Below are positions 50,852 to 59,415 of a DNA stretch of 64,000 nt, one piece after another. Below the pieces are notes generated by a model. It had not been told where the DNA came from and made no database searches. It saw only the letters and a program-made list of their open reading frames with translations. Source of the DNA: Treponema primitia ZAS-1 (GTDB taxonomy: Bacteria > Spirochaetota > Spirochaetia > Treponematales > Breznakiellaceae); contig NZ_AEEA01000029.1 in the NCBI RefSeq assembly GCF_000297095.1, positions 34,642-98,641 on the forward strand. The letters are read 5' to 3'. How positions within the stretch are numbered: the stretch's first letter is position 1; every line of letters begins with the position of its first letter. A program made the position numbers and the translations under genes.

Positions 50852-51607
50852 TTACTTTATCGGAAGAACGCCATCCCCGGTCCACCAAAAACGCTCTTTA
50901 TCCCTGGGGGGCATATACGTTATCCGGCTGTGACTCAGGCCCATCCGCACATAGGTCTCGCACATCATCAACGAGGCCTGGGCGGCTTCGATAACAACGG
51001 TGTTATACCCATCGGCCCTTAAGCCCTTTTCCACCGCTTCCTTAACGCCAATCATGGCGGTGCAGCCGAGGACTATTGAGCCGACTCCATCCTCATCTAT
51101 GGCCTTTTTGCTTTCAGTAATGAGAGCGGAGATTAGTTTCTCAATACCGGAAAGGTCTAGAACAGGGATGCTGACATAGCGGAGAGAGGTAACCCGTTCC
51201 TTGAGTCCTTCCTTGGCGATTAAACCCCGGAGCATGGAAACAACATCCGGAAGTACCGTAACGATACCTATCCTGTCGGCAATTCCCAGGGAATAGAAAA
51301 TAGCCGGACCAAACCCGCCAAACACCGGAATATGTACCCGTTCCCGTGCGGCTCGCACACCGGGATCTCCAAAACAATTTATAAACACCGCATCGAACCC
51401 TTCTTTTTCCGCTTCACGGCACAGGAAAACTACTTCCGGTACCGCAAGGGCTTCATCGTATTCGCTTTCAATACTGGCAGGACCATGGGTAAGTTTCTTT
51501 GTTTCAACCTTGGTATCCGGGAGCAGGTACTTACGGCAATAGGTATCATATTCCGTATTCCAGATATCAGTGGTAATGGGAACAATATTAAGCAGCCTCA
51601 TCTTCAT
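50852..51607 (-). CDS. Asp/Glu/hydantoin racemase family protein
   Basis: 251 residues. FINCFGDPG (Cys78) and SIVLGCTAMIG (Cys182) are the two catalytic cysteines of the racemase fold, with GGFGPAIFYSLGIADRIGIV between them. In hydantoin utilisation this enzyme interconverts 5-substituted D- and L-hydantoins. It sits between the permease (10 bases upstream) and DUF917. ATG 51601 is an alternative start two codons in; AGGAGG precedes both. Allantoin racemase is a close alternative. Confidence 0.85.
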   Translation of the reverse strand: MKMRLLNIVPITTDIWNTEYDTYCRKYLLPDTKVETKKLTHGPASIESEYDEALAVPEVVFLCREAEKEGFDAVFINCFGDPGVRAARERVHIPVFGGFGPAIFYSLGIADRIGIVTVLPDVVSMLRGLIAKEGLKERVTSLRYVSIPVLDLSGIEKLISALITESKKAIDEDGVGSIVLGCTAMIGVKEAVEKGLRADGYNTVVIEAAQASLMMCETYVRMGLSHSRITYMPPRDKERFWWTGDGVLPIK

Positions 51608-51617
51608 ACCTCCTGTT

Positions 51618-52883
51618 TCATTTTGCTGTTTTTGCGGGGATAAACTTAATCAGAATGATATACGCGGCAATCGAAATAACAATGCCGTTAATCGGCGCAA
51701 CAAAGAAGGGCGCCACATTGGCGGTAATAAACGCTATGGCCGCGCCGAGTATAAAGGCAATCATTCCCGCCCAATTAACACCGGGGATGGATGTAAAGTT
51801 TTCCTTCTTCCCCTTCCCCACGATCCAATAGGCTGCAATAACCACCCCTGCCACCGGGGGTATAAAGGAAGTGATGATACCCAGGAAGGAAACAAAACGA
51901 TCGATGATCCCAACCGCTCCCAGGATAGTCCCTATCCCACCGGCTATTCCGGTGGTAATTTTGAATTTTTTTTCGTCAAGCCCCAGAATCTTGGAAACCG
52001 CAAGGCCGCCTGAATAGGCGTTAGTCACATTGGTGGTCCAGGTTGCGAGGATCAAAGCGATAAGCCCAAATGCGGGAAGCCCCAGGGCTACAAGAATCTT
52101 GCTGATGTCGTATTCCCCGGCAACGATACTGCAAGCCGCTCCCAGGAGCAGCATTACTAAACCTGCGGGGAAAACGCCGATGACATTTGATTTAATAACA
52201 TCTTTCCGGTTGCGCGCATACCGGGAAAAATCACCGGAAATAACCCCGCCCACCGCAAAAGTAGCCACCACCAGGTTAATCCCCGCCACAATGGTCATGG
52301 GCTGGGCGGGTTTATAATCCAGAATCAGCTGCAAACCATTACCCCGGATAACCGCTGCGTAAAAAGAGTACCCTAATACGAGTATCAAGGCGGGGATCGC
52401 TATGTAGTTAAGGTATTTAAGCGCATTATAACCGAACATTGCCGTAAGGAGCATTACCACCCCCCAGAAAATTCCGCTTACCACATTGGGAATGACAACA
52501 CCGGTTGCCGATGCGATCATGCTGCTGAAGGAACTGCCGCATACAGCGGCTTGCACGCCAAACCAGCCGATACAGGCAACTGCCAGGAGCAGGCTGATGA
52601 GGAAGCGCGCGCCCCCTTCCCCCAGGGCGTTGGAAGCCATGGACACGGTGGGCAGTCCGGTATCGCAGCCCTGCATTCCCATAAAACACATATACGCGCA
52701 GATGATGCCGTATCCGATGATGACACATATCACGATACTAGAAATCGGGAATCCCATGCTGAGGTAGCCGCCTACCATGAGGCAGGGGACGCACACCATG
52801 GCTCCTATCCATACCGCCGCCAGACTTACCCAGCTTTGACGCTGACTTTCATCGATCTTAAATGCCGTTACCTTGTTTTCCAC
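51618..52883 (-). CDS. CodB-like cytosine/purine/hydantoin permease (NCS1)
   Basis: 421 residues with twelve predicted helices. SWVSLAAVWIGAMVCVPCLMVGG, GWFGVQAAVCGSS and SGDFSRYARNRKDV are NCS1 landmarks, the last being the conserved SxDxSRYAR loop in variant form. NCS1 carriers bring nucleobases, hydantoins or allantoin in with Na+ or H+. In this operon it should import the substrate of the racemase, DUF917 and HyuA proteins. AGGGGGTG precedes ATG 52883. Confidence 0.88.
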   Translation of the reverse strand: MENKVTAFKIDESQRQSWVSLAAVWIGAMVCVPCLMVGGYLSMGFPISSIVICVIIGYGIICAYMCFMGMQGCDTGLPTVSMASNALGEGGARFLISLLLAVACIGWFGVQAAVCGSSFSSMIASATGVVIPNVVSGIFWGVVMLLTAMFGYNALKYLNYIAIPALILVLGYSFYAAVIRGNGLQLILDYKPAQPMTIVAGINLVVATFAVGGVISGDFSRYARNRKDVIKSNVIGVFPAGLVMLLLGAACSIVAGEYDISKILVALGLPAFGLIALILATWTTNVTNAYSGGLAVSKILGLDEKKFKITTGIAGGIGTILGAVGIIDRFVSFLGIITSFIPPVAGVVIAAYWIVGKGKKENFTSIPGVNWAGMIAFILGAAIAFITANVAPFFVAPINGIVISIAAYIILIKFIPAKTAK

Positions 52884-52975
52884 AATAACACCCCCTATTG
52901 ATCATAGACATGAGTTAGTGTATATCAGTGTAGGCATTTTTCTTTTGTCTAAAACAGAAAAAATATGGGCTTCAT

Positions 52976-52993
52976 TTTGTCATTTTTGACAAA
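52976..52993. promoter_or_regulatory. Inverted repeat upstream of permease operon, candidate operator
   Basis: TTTGTCA-TTTT-TGACAAA, a perfect 7-bp dyad in the 114-base gap between the pucR stop and the permease start. A half-site-like TTTTGTC lies at about 52953. It is a plausible site for the PucR-type protein encoded just upstream. Confidence 0.45.
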
Positions 52994-52997
52994 TAGT

Positions 52998-54614
52998 TTA
53001 TCCGATTTTAACACGGGCCTGTAAAATACGCCGCAGGGCCACCGCGGTATAAAGCTCCATGGTTTCCGGCATATGCCCTATCTTGAAACCCATGCGTTCA
53101 TTGATATGGTTTATCCGGTACTTAATCGTATTGCGATGGAAAAGCAATAATTCCGCGCATTTATCCTGACTGCTTTCTGCGTCCAGCAGAAATACGGTGA
53201 GGGTTTCGTAGGAGTCATTAGTCTGCCGCTCATCATCGGAGTTAAGACAATCCAATACGGCGATACACTCTTTGACCCTCCCCTCCCCTCCTGCCATGAT
53301 ATTCTGGCAGGTTTCGGCAAAGGCGATTTCCCTTTGAGTAAAGACCCTTTTCCAAGGGTATATCTGCTGTGCCGTACCGAGGGCTTTCTTGTTTTGCAGA
53401 TAAGCCCGGCGTACCTGAGTGGTTTCCGTTAAATTAAGACAAACCGTGAGCAAGGCGTTAATCCCCGCACCCTTCATGGCAGCGCTCAAAGAAGCGGCAA
53501 GGAGGGATATATCACAATCCACAGGATTGTCCATAAAAGCCACCACATCCTGATTATGAATATCCGCAATAATAGTTTTACAATACGGTGAAAGTTCCGT
53601 CCGGATAAGGGATAGGAGTACCTGCGGTGTCCTGCGCTGCTGTATGGAATCTTCCGTACCTTCAGGTGGTGTGATTATCCACATATTATGAATGGAAGCC
53701 ACATCTATTTTAAATACATCGGCGATACGCCGCATTTTTAATGGCTCATCCTGGAGTATAGCCTGCACAAGCTCCGGCAGCACCTGCTCTCCGTGTTTTT
53801 CACTTAGGAGGTTTATACAGATTCTCAGCACATCGGTAATCTGCGCCGCATCCTCATCGCTCACCGCTTCGTCTTGCCGCAGTATGTATAAATCCAAACG
53901 GGAACCCGATGCGGTACGCACCGGATGGCGGGATATACACAGTTGTTCTTTCGTTAGTTCTCCGCTTGCAAGTCCGTCAAAGTCAGCTATAGTACGTTCT
54001 GCGTCCAGCTCACGGGTGCGCGGCCAATACACATTATTTAAAAGCTGCCCCGCCGCATCGGTCAACAGCAGGGAAAGACGGAGGCGGTCGCTTAACATTC
54101 GCATGGCGGTCCCGATGCTGCGCTGATACACCGGCAGCCGGGATATACGTTCCAGAATCTCGGCCTGATAATGGGTTTCGGTCTGCTGGTCTTTAAAAAC
54201 AGCGTTCATTATTTCGGTGATTACTTCACTGTAACGCAGGTTGGGTCTGTTTTCCGGCATACAGATAAGGGGAAAATCCAGACTATCCGCAAGCGCTATC
54301 AGTTTTGTATCCACACGGGGCATGATTATCCCCACATAATACAGAATCAGACCTACCATGCCGACGTCCGATAGGCGGCGCATATTAACGCACTGGGCCT
54401 CAACATCATCCGGCACATCGGCGAAACAGGTAATAACAATCTCACTCCCCAGGAACTCAATAGCATTGAGCATATATTCCTGGGTGGTATCCGTCCGGGT
54501 ATATTCAAGGACACTCATCGTGGTAACCGTCTTTTGCAGGCCCTGCCGGCCGGCTAAAACTTTTGCTTCCCGCAAGCTGGGCAATGCCATTAAATCAGCG
54601 ACGGTAACGCTCAT
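52998..54614 (-). CDS. PucR family transcriptional regulator
   Basis: 538 residues from ATG 54614 (MSVTVADLMALPSL; the in-frame ATGs upstream lie before the family start). N-terminal PucR domain (about 5-125: VLEYTRTDTTQEYML, GLILYYVG, DFPLICMPEN), a GGDEF-like CdaR middle region, and the C-terminal HTH_30 (SSQDKCAELLLFHRNTIKYR with HINERMGF). Relatives control purine, proline or sugar-acid use. It is encoded in front of, and in line with, the permease-HyuA operon, so it is the likely regulator in response to substrate. Confidence 0.88.
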   Translation of the reverse strand: MSVTVADLMALPSLREAKVLAGRQGLQKTVTTMSVLEYTRTDTTQEYMLNAIEFLGSEIVITCFADVPDDVEAQCVNMRRLSDVGMVGLILYYVGIIMPRVDTKLIALADSLDFPLICMPENRPNLRYSEVITEIMNAVFKDQQTETHYQAEILERISRLPVYQRSIGTAMRMLSDRLRLSLLLTDAAGQLLNNVYWPRTRELDAERTIADFDGLASGELTKEQLCISRHPVRTASGSRLDLYILRQDEAVSDEDAAQITDVLRICINLLSEKHGEQVLPELVQAILQDEPLKMRRIADVFKIDVASIHNMWIITPPEGTEDSIQQRRTPQVLLSLIRTELSPYCKTIIADIHNQDVVAFMDNPVDCDISLLAASLSAAMKGAGINALLTVCLNLTETTQVRRAYLQNKKALGTAQQIYPWKRVFTQREIAFAETCQNIMAGGEGRVKECIAVLDCLNSDDERQTNDSYETLTVFLLDAESSQDKCAELLLFHRNTIKYRINHINERMGFKIGHMPETMELYTAVALRRILQARVKIG

Positions 54615-55181
54615 GATTATTGGACCCCTTAACCTTGATAGTACCATCATTTAGCCTTATTGACTAGCACTTTAAATTGCCACTACCCAATGTTTAATAT
54701 CCCTTTTTAATGAGAGTCCTATAGCCCAGCCGGTTGATAGAAACAATGATGCTTGACAATATTTGGCCTTAGTGAAGTATTCCGATAGTAGAAACTTGTC
54801 AATAGTCATCTTTACTACTCTTAGCTTTTCTATTCGTTGTCCTATTACTTATACTGTTTTTATTTGTCGACAGATACAAATGCCGTTAGACTATCCTACT
54901 CTCAGCCCTTCTATCTTGCCATTATACCACCTCACCCAGCTGCCGTTTTCAGGACAGCGAGACCCAGTAAGTCCCCAGCATAGAGATTCACGGCAAGCCC
55001 CGCCGGATGTTTTGGTCCTGAAATAACCGGGGGTAAAAAGGCCAAATTCAGAGGAATTTTTAGCTACTCTGAATATCTAAAATACCACTATATATTATCA
55101 GATTAGTCATATATAGTGGATTACCTTAAACCAGCCCATAAAGTCTTCCTTTTTCTCAATTTTGGATATACTATAACAAGG
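54615..55181. other. AT-rich intergenic region between pucR and the ATPase/nuclease gene
   Basis: No gene or RNA recognised. Composition changes to AT-rich and short degenerate frames appear. A dyad CCACTATATA (55085-55094) and TATATAGTGG (55110-55119), 15 bases apart, lies about 63 bases before the next start. The region probably marks the left margin of accessory DNA. Confidence 0.5.
55085..55119. promoter_or_regulatory. Perfect 10-bp inverted repeat before the ATPase/nuclease gene
   Basis: CCACTATATA and TATATAGTGG separated by 15 bases, a spacing suiting two helical turns between half-site centres; candidate operator. Confidence 0.4.
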
Positions 55182-56789
55182 ATGAGTAAACGAAAAATCC
55201 GATTTTTTAACAACACTGGACCTTGTAATCCGGACGATCATTATATGCTACCCCCGGCAGAACGGCTCCAAGGAGCCCAGTTGCACCGGTATATTGGGGA
55301 TAAGCTCTATTGGGTACTCCACGCCCCCCGACAAACCGGGAAAACCACTTTTTTGCAAAGTTGGATGCGTGAAATAAACGCAGGAAATGAGGCTATTGCC
55401 TGTTATGTCACCGTAGAAACCTGCCAAGGTATAACAGAACCGGAAAAGTCTATACCGGCGATCTGCCACGCCATTCAATTTCATGCTGAGGTTATCGGCC
55501 TTCCTGTCCCGAAAATAATTGATACTGATCCAGTTAGTATGTTGGGCCAAACACTAAAAAATTGGTCCTCATTAGTGGCGCCAAAACCACTGATTGTTCT
55601 TTTTGACGAAGTCGATGTGCTGATTGATCAAACCCTGATAAGCTTTCTCCGGCAGCTCAGGAGCGGGTTTGCCTCCCGTGGAGTGGGAACCTTCCCGGTA
55701 TCCATCGCCCTGGTGGGCATGCGAGATTTAAAAGACTATATCACCGCTTCCAAAGGAGGCGTCCCACCCAACCCCGGATCGCCCTTCAATATCAAATCAG
55801 ATTCGGCCTCCTTATCCAATTTTCAAAAAAGTGATATAGGACGGCTTTTTGCCCAACGAACCGTTGAAACCGGACAGCAGATTACCACAGAAGCCCTGGA
55901 TTATATTTATGATCAGTCCATGGGCCAACCCTGGATTGTCAATTCCCTGTTTAGCCGGGCCACCATGCGGGTTTTAGAGCAAGACAGTACCGAGACAGTA
56001 ACCATCGATCACATCCGAGAAGCCCGCAAACAGATGATCCAGGCCCGAGAAACCCACCTGGACGCCTTGGGTGAACGGCTGCGGGATCAGCGTATCCGTA
56101 AGGTGATACAGACCATCATCACCGGTGAAACAAACCTCGCCATGTCCCGGACCAGCCCGGATGTAGAACTGGCCATGGATTTGGGCCTGGTACGCTGGGA
56201 TACACAAACCGGATTTACCATCTCCAATCCCATCTACGAAGAAATTATGACCCGTTACCTGGACGCTCCCTACCATGATAATTTACCACCCCCCTCAACC
56301 TGGCAATGGGCGAAGCCTGACGGTACCCTGGATATGGACGCCCTGCTAAAGGCATTCCAGGGCTTCTGGCAGAACAATTCCGAAGTGTGGGAGCAGGCGG
56401 CGGACTACCCCGAGGCATTCCCCCATTTGCTGCTTATGGCCTTCCTCCAACGAATCACCAACGGTTCAGGCCGCATAGAACGGGAATACGCCGCAGGCCG
56501 GGGCCGGATGGATCTGGCGGTAGAATATCATGGGGAATGGAATATCCTTGAAATCAAACTGCTCCGGCAGGGGAAGTCCTTTGAGACACTAATGGCTGAG
56601 GGTGTCAAACAAACCCTGGGTTACCGGGATAGTTTTGCTGGTGTACCAGGGAATACTGCTTGCCGTTCACAGGACGGAACACCGGTAAAGTGTTACCTGA
56701 TTATTTTTGACCGCCGACCTGATAAGCCTGCGTGGGGGGATCGGATTAAGTGGCTCAATAATGGAGACGTAACGGTAGTAGGATGCTAA
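55182..56789 (+). CDS. AAA-like ATPase with C-terminal PD-(D/E)XK nuclease-like domain
   Basis: 535 residues from ATG 55182 (ACAAGG upstream). Walker A APRQTGKTTFL (about 48-58) and Walker B PLIVLFDEVDVL (about 136-147) define an archaeal-ATPase-type AAA domain. A winged-helix-like linker follows, and then RMDLAVEYHGEWNILEIKLL (about 466-485) with the D...ExK nuclease motif. Similar single-gene proteins are abundant in Bacteroidetes and spirochetes and are suspected selfish or defence elements. It stands alone, flanked by AT-rich non-coding DNA and broken genes. Activity is inferred from the motifs. Confidence 0.82.
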   Translation: MSKRKIRFFNNTGPCNPDDHYMLPPAERLQGAQLHRYIGDKLYWVLHAPRQTGKTTFLQSWMREINAGNEAIACYVTVETCQGITEPEKSIPAICHAIQFHAEVIGLPVPKIIDTDPVSMLGQTLKNWSSLVAPKPLIVLFDEVDVLIDQTLISFLRQLRSGFASRGVGTFPVSIALVGMRDLKDYITASKGGVPPNPGSPFNIKSDSASLSNFQKSDIGRLFAQRTVETGQQITTEALDYIYDQSMGQPWIVNSLFSRATMRVLEQDSTETVTIDHIREARKQMIQARETHLDALGERLRDQRIRKVIQTIITGETNLAMSRTSPDVELAMDLGLVRWDTQTGFTISNPIYEEIMTRYLDAPYHDNLPPPSTWQWAKPDGTLDMDALLKAFQGFWQNNSEVWEQAADYPEAFPHLLLMAFLQRITNGSGRIEREYAAGRGRMDLAVEYHGEWNILEIKLLRQGKSFETLMAEGVKQTLGYRDSFAGVPGNTACRSQDGTPVKCYLIIFDRRPDKPAWGDRIKWLNNGDVTVVGC

Positions 56790-56800
56790 ATGCCGCTTTT

Positions 56801-57060
56801 TCATTTAAAAAGAACGCAACCCTGTTCTTTGAATTCTTCAATTTTTATTTTTAAGTCATCTTCAGTACAATTCATATATTCAGCCAAACAAACTAAACAC
56901 ATAAATTGAGTTAGATATCTGCCTAGCATTTTTTTAGTTAATGCAATTTCATCATTTGTAAGTTTTTTTTACCTTCTGTCGAGATTTGTCCGGAACAGGG
57001 AAGATTGGTGTTTTGCGAAACAATTAAACGGGGAAGTACGCTTTTTTTATACCATCTTAT
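56801..57060 (-). pseudogene. Small Cys-containing hypothetical gene broken by a frameshift
   Basis: Read on the minus strand, one frame gives IRWYKKSVLPRLIVSQNTNL, PCSGQISTEGKK and a second gives KKLTNDEIALTKKMLGRYLT, QFMCLVCLAEYMNC, then DDLKIKIEEFKEQGCVLFK and a stop at 56801. They join exactly at a run of eight A (plus-strand T8, 56963-56970); one more A restores a single reading frame of about 87 codons. No start codon with a ribosome site is seen before the upstream stop at 57061, so the 5' end is probably missing too. CxxC suggests metal binding. Family not recognised. Confidence 0.5.
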
Positions 57061-57133
57061 TCAATTTAAAGTTACCCACTGTCCTGTCTTGTCAGAACCC
57101 TCTCGCTTGATTATATTTTTTTCGGTCAATAAA

Positions 57134-57439
57134 TCACTTGCATAGAGGAATGTCACCACGATAAAGCTCGGTAGAAGTGATTGTTACCCTGTCGGAAAAG
57201 AACTCAACGACAGGCCACCCCAAATTGTAGTCATTATGAACTACGGCGTTTATAAATGCCTCTCTCAGAGCAACCTGATTGATAAGTTTCCGCTCCAAAC
57301 GATTGCGTGGAGTGATTTTTGCGAAGGTCTTATTCTCGACTGCCAATTTATCAAGGACACAATATATTGATGTTATCAAACATCGATAGCCGTATTCCTC
57401 ATTTTCAATCAGATCAATTTTGTCAGTTCCCGCATTCCA
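57134..57439 (-). pseudogene. Remnant of AlbA_2/RecG-like ATP-binding protein
   Basis: DKIDLIENEEYGYRCLITSI, LREAFINAVVHNDYNLGWP and VEFFSDRVTITST are the middle blocks of the divergent AlbA_2 (Schlafen-like) DNA-binding proteins often labelled RecG-like. The frame is closed upstream by a stop at 57440 and lacks both the N-terminal AlbA_2 domain and the GLxxxDFF continuation. The C-terminal part of a relative is at 57885-58169, so the gene is broken. Bases 57440-57657 hold only short frames. Confidence 0.6.
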
Positions 57440-57657
57440 CTAGATACAACTATGCGGATAATATTTTTGCTGGCTATTTCTTCGGCAACTACACCGATGA
57501 AATGACAAGTTCGAGTACGGTTGCCAATATTATATCCTATAATGGAATTCTCATCTCGAAATAGAAAGGTAGTCTTTGATTACAAGGAAGCGGAGAGATT
57601 ATTTGGATACTTTAGGCGAACCAGAATTGCCCCATGCTGTTTAGTGGGCGCGGGAAG

Positions 57658-57861
57658 TCAAAGTTTTATTTTTTTTATCTCATACTTTTGTTCTTTTTCG
57701 TTCCACAAAAAATCACCATCCTTACAGATTTCCTTGGCCATGTTTTCACAATCAGTCAAAAATGTCCCGCCGTCAAACCCGTGTACAGCAATGCCATATT
57801 TCCTGGAAAGTTCCGTAATTTCAGCCACAAAATTATCTATATCCTCTTTCTTTTTAACCAT
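57658..57861 (-). CDS. Small hypothetical protein
   Basis: 67 residues from ATG 57861 with a strong GGAGG 8 bases upstream. Charged, helix then strand (VKKKEDIDNFVAEITELSRKYGIAVHGFDGG, seen as two parts; tail EKEQKYEIKKIKL). I recognise no family. The good ribosome site and intact frame make it more believable than its neighbours, which are fragments. Confidence 0.55.
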   Translation of the reverse strand: MVKKKEDIDNFVAEITELSRKYGIAVHGFDGGTFLTDCENMAKEICKDGDFLWNEKEQKYEIKKIKL

Positions 57862-57884
57862 TTCCCTGCCTCCAATAACGAGAA

Positions 57885-58169
57885 TTATTTTTTTGCTAGC
57901 TGATAAGTTCTGTTTTTATTGGCGCCGAATTTTTTCAGGATACCTGCCTCGGTTAATTTTGTAAAAAACTGCTTTATTCTTACTGCCGATTTTCCAGTTA
58001 TATCACTAGCTGTTTTTGCATCTATTTGTCCTTTTTCATTTAGATAAGGAAGTATGGATTTTAAAAAGATGTCTTCTGCCTGGGATAATTTATCGCTATG
58101 TTTATCGCTACTTTTAATACCCGCTACGGTCAACAAAACAGTGGTCTTAAAAATGTCCCCTTCCAGCAA
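57885..58169 (-). pseudogene. C-terminal fragment of AlbA_2/RecG-like transcriptional regulator
   Basis: LEGDIFKTTVLLTVAG is the conserved end of the ATP-binding part of this family, followed by a winged helix (AKTASDITGKSAVRIKQFF, LTEAGILKKFGA). There is no start region: its 5' end runs into the integrase fragment at 58147-58169, a clear recombination junction. Confidence 0.65.
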
Positions 58170-58347
58170 TTCCGGTTCGCCGGGTCGGTATGCCGTCTCT
58201 GAGCCATTGCCCCACGGTTAAAACCGCCTCATCCCGGTTCTTTGTCCGGGTGCTGCGGCTTACAATCCGCATCCCGGTCTGCGGGTCCATTATCTCCGCA
58301 TATAACACGCCATCTTTACGGGGGTACAAATAAAAAGACCGGCCCAT
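58147..58347 (-). pseudogene. N-terminal stub of a tyrosine-recombinase integrase
   Basis: About 66 residues from ATG 58347, with AGGAGGAATT directly before it. MGRSFYLYPRKDGVLYAEIM, DPQTGMRIVSRSTRTKNRDE and the following AVLTVGQWL match the arm-binding N-terminus of phage-type integrases. After RDGIPTRR the frame runs into unrelated sequence, so the catalytic domain is gone. A tRNA-Tyr 3' fragment lies 139 bases upstream, the expected attachment site. Confidence 0.65.
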
Positions 58348-58449
58348 AATTCCTCCTGGTGGGAACAGATACGGTTTCCCGTAACTCTTTCCGACTAAGA
58401 TTGAATGATGGAGCCGGTTTTTCCGGTATCCTGCCCTTTGGAGGGCTTT

Positions 58450-58478
58450 GCTAATTCTTTGTAACACAACGAATTAGC
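58450..58478. repeat. Inverted repeat upstream of the integrase stub
   Basis: GCTAATTC...GAATTAGC with inner TTGT/ACAA, a near-perfect 29-base palindrome about 100 bases before the stub; possible integrase operator or terminator. Confidence 0.5.
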
Positions 58479-58485
58479 TCTTAGA

Positions 58486-58535
58486 TGGGGAGTGAAGGAT
58501 TCGAACCTACGAAGGCTGAGCCAACAGATTTACAG
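58486..58535 (-). repeat. 3' fragment of tRNA-Tyr (attachment-site remnant)
   Basis: Read on the minus strand, CTGTAAATCTGTTGGCTCAG, then CCTTCGTAGGTTCGAATCCTTC and ACTCCCCA form the 3' anticodon side (GTA), variable arm, T-arm and acceptor end of tRNA-Tyr. Bases 5' of it do not form the missing D-arm or acceptor strand, so this is not a working gene. Integrases commonly use this part of tRNA genes as attB. Confidence 0.75.
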
Positions 58536-59415
58536 ATCCCGAAATCCCTAATCATCTTTTATCTTTAGTATCTTTCATTAACTATTATATAGAAGAATAT
58601 TACTCTTTTCAAGTCCTTTTTGCTCTCCTTTGTTCAATTCATATCGTAGAGTTTCTAAAGATTGTTTCTGTAGATGGCACAAACGTAATTAAATTTTCAT
58701 TTGGATTTGTAGCGATACTATTTTCGTTAGATTGGTTTTCTTTGAAGCTCAAGATCTTTAGTGAAACTGCCTGGTAGATCCCCCCAAGTACCCCAAACCC
58801 ACAGGACTATTCCTCTTAACCTTATGGCGAATCAAGAAAAAACGACCAGCCCCTACCCTCGCGATGCTTACTTATCTGTCACTATTAATTATTGTCCTAT
58901 CGAATTGAGCCGATACTTCAGGCAAGGTACAAGGGCCGGAAGCGGCAGTTTATAGACTTTCCAACCGTGAAGGCCGGGAAAGGCAAAAAGCGCGGCGTAC
59001 TGACCCCTATTCCCGGAAGTCCGGGAACGGCTCCTTGAATTGATCGCAGGGCCTTTTTCCAGATATCATTGACCTTTCCCGAAACTGTCCCCAATGATCC
59101 GCCGACATTTCGAACTAATCGGGGCATTCTATCAGGCCCGCAGCTTCTTCATCCTTCAAACTATGCAAAGCATGAAAAATGCGACCATCCCTCAAGCCCC
59201 GTAGCGCTTACTTACCCTTTCACGGCTATAAGCGCCGCCTTATCAGACCGGGTCGATAGCCAGGCAGGGGCGCTACCAGGATACTGCTGGGCATCGTAGC
59301 TGTAAAAAGCACGTAACTGTTAAAAACACTTGACAAACCAATCAATTATGACAAGATTAACCTAATTATGCATAGATAAAGAGCCATGTGGACCGGACAG
59401 ACAGGGAGGCACTGG
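58536..59415. other. Non-coding, decayed stretch after the tRNA-Tyr fragment
   Basis: No intact gene. On the plus strand about 58908-59036 reads ILQARYKGRKRQFIDFPTVK and AGKGKKRGVLTPIPGSPGTAP and then stops; this is protein-like but not identified. The rest shows only short frames. GGGAGG at 59404-59409 belongs to the next gene. Confidence 0.45.
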
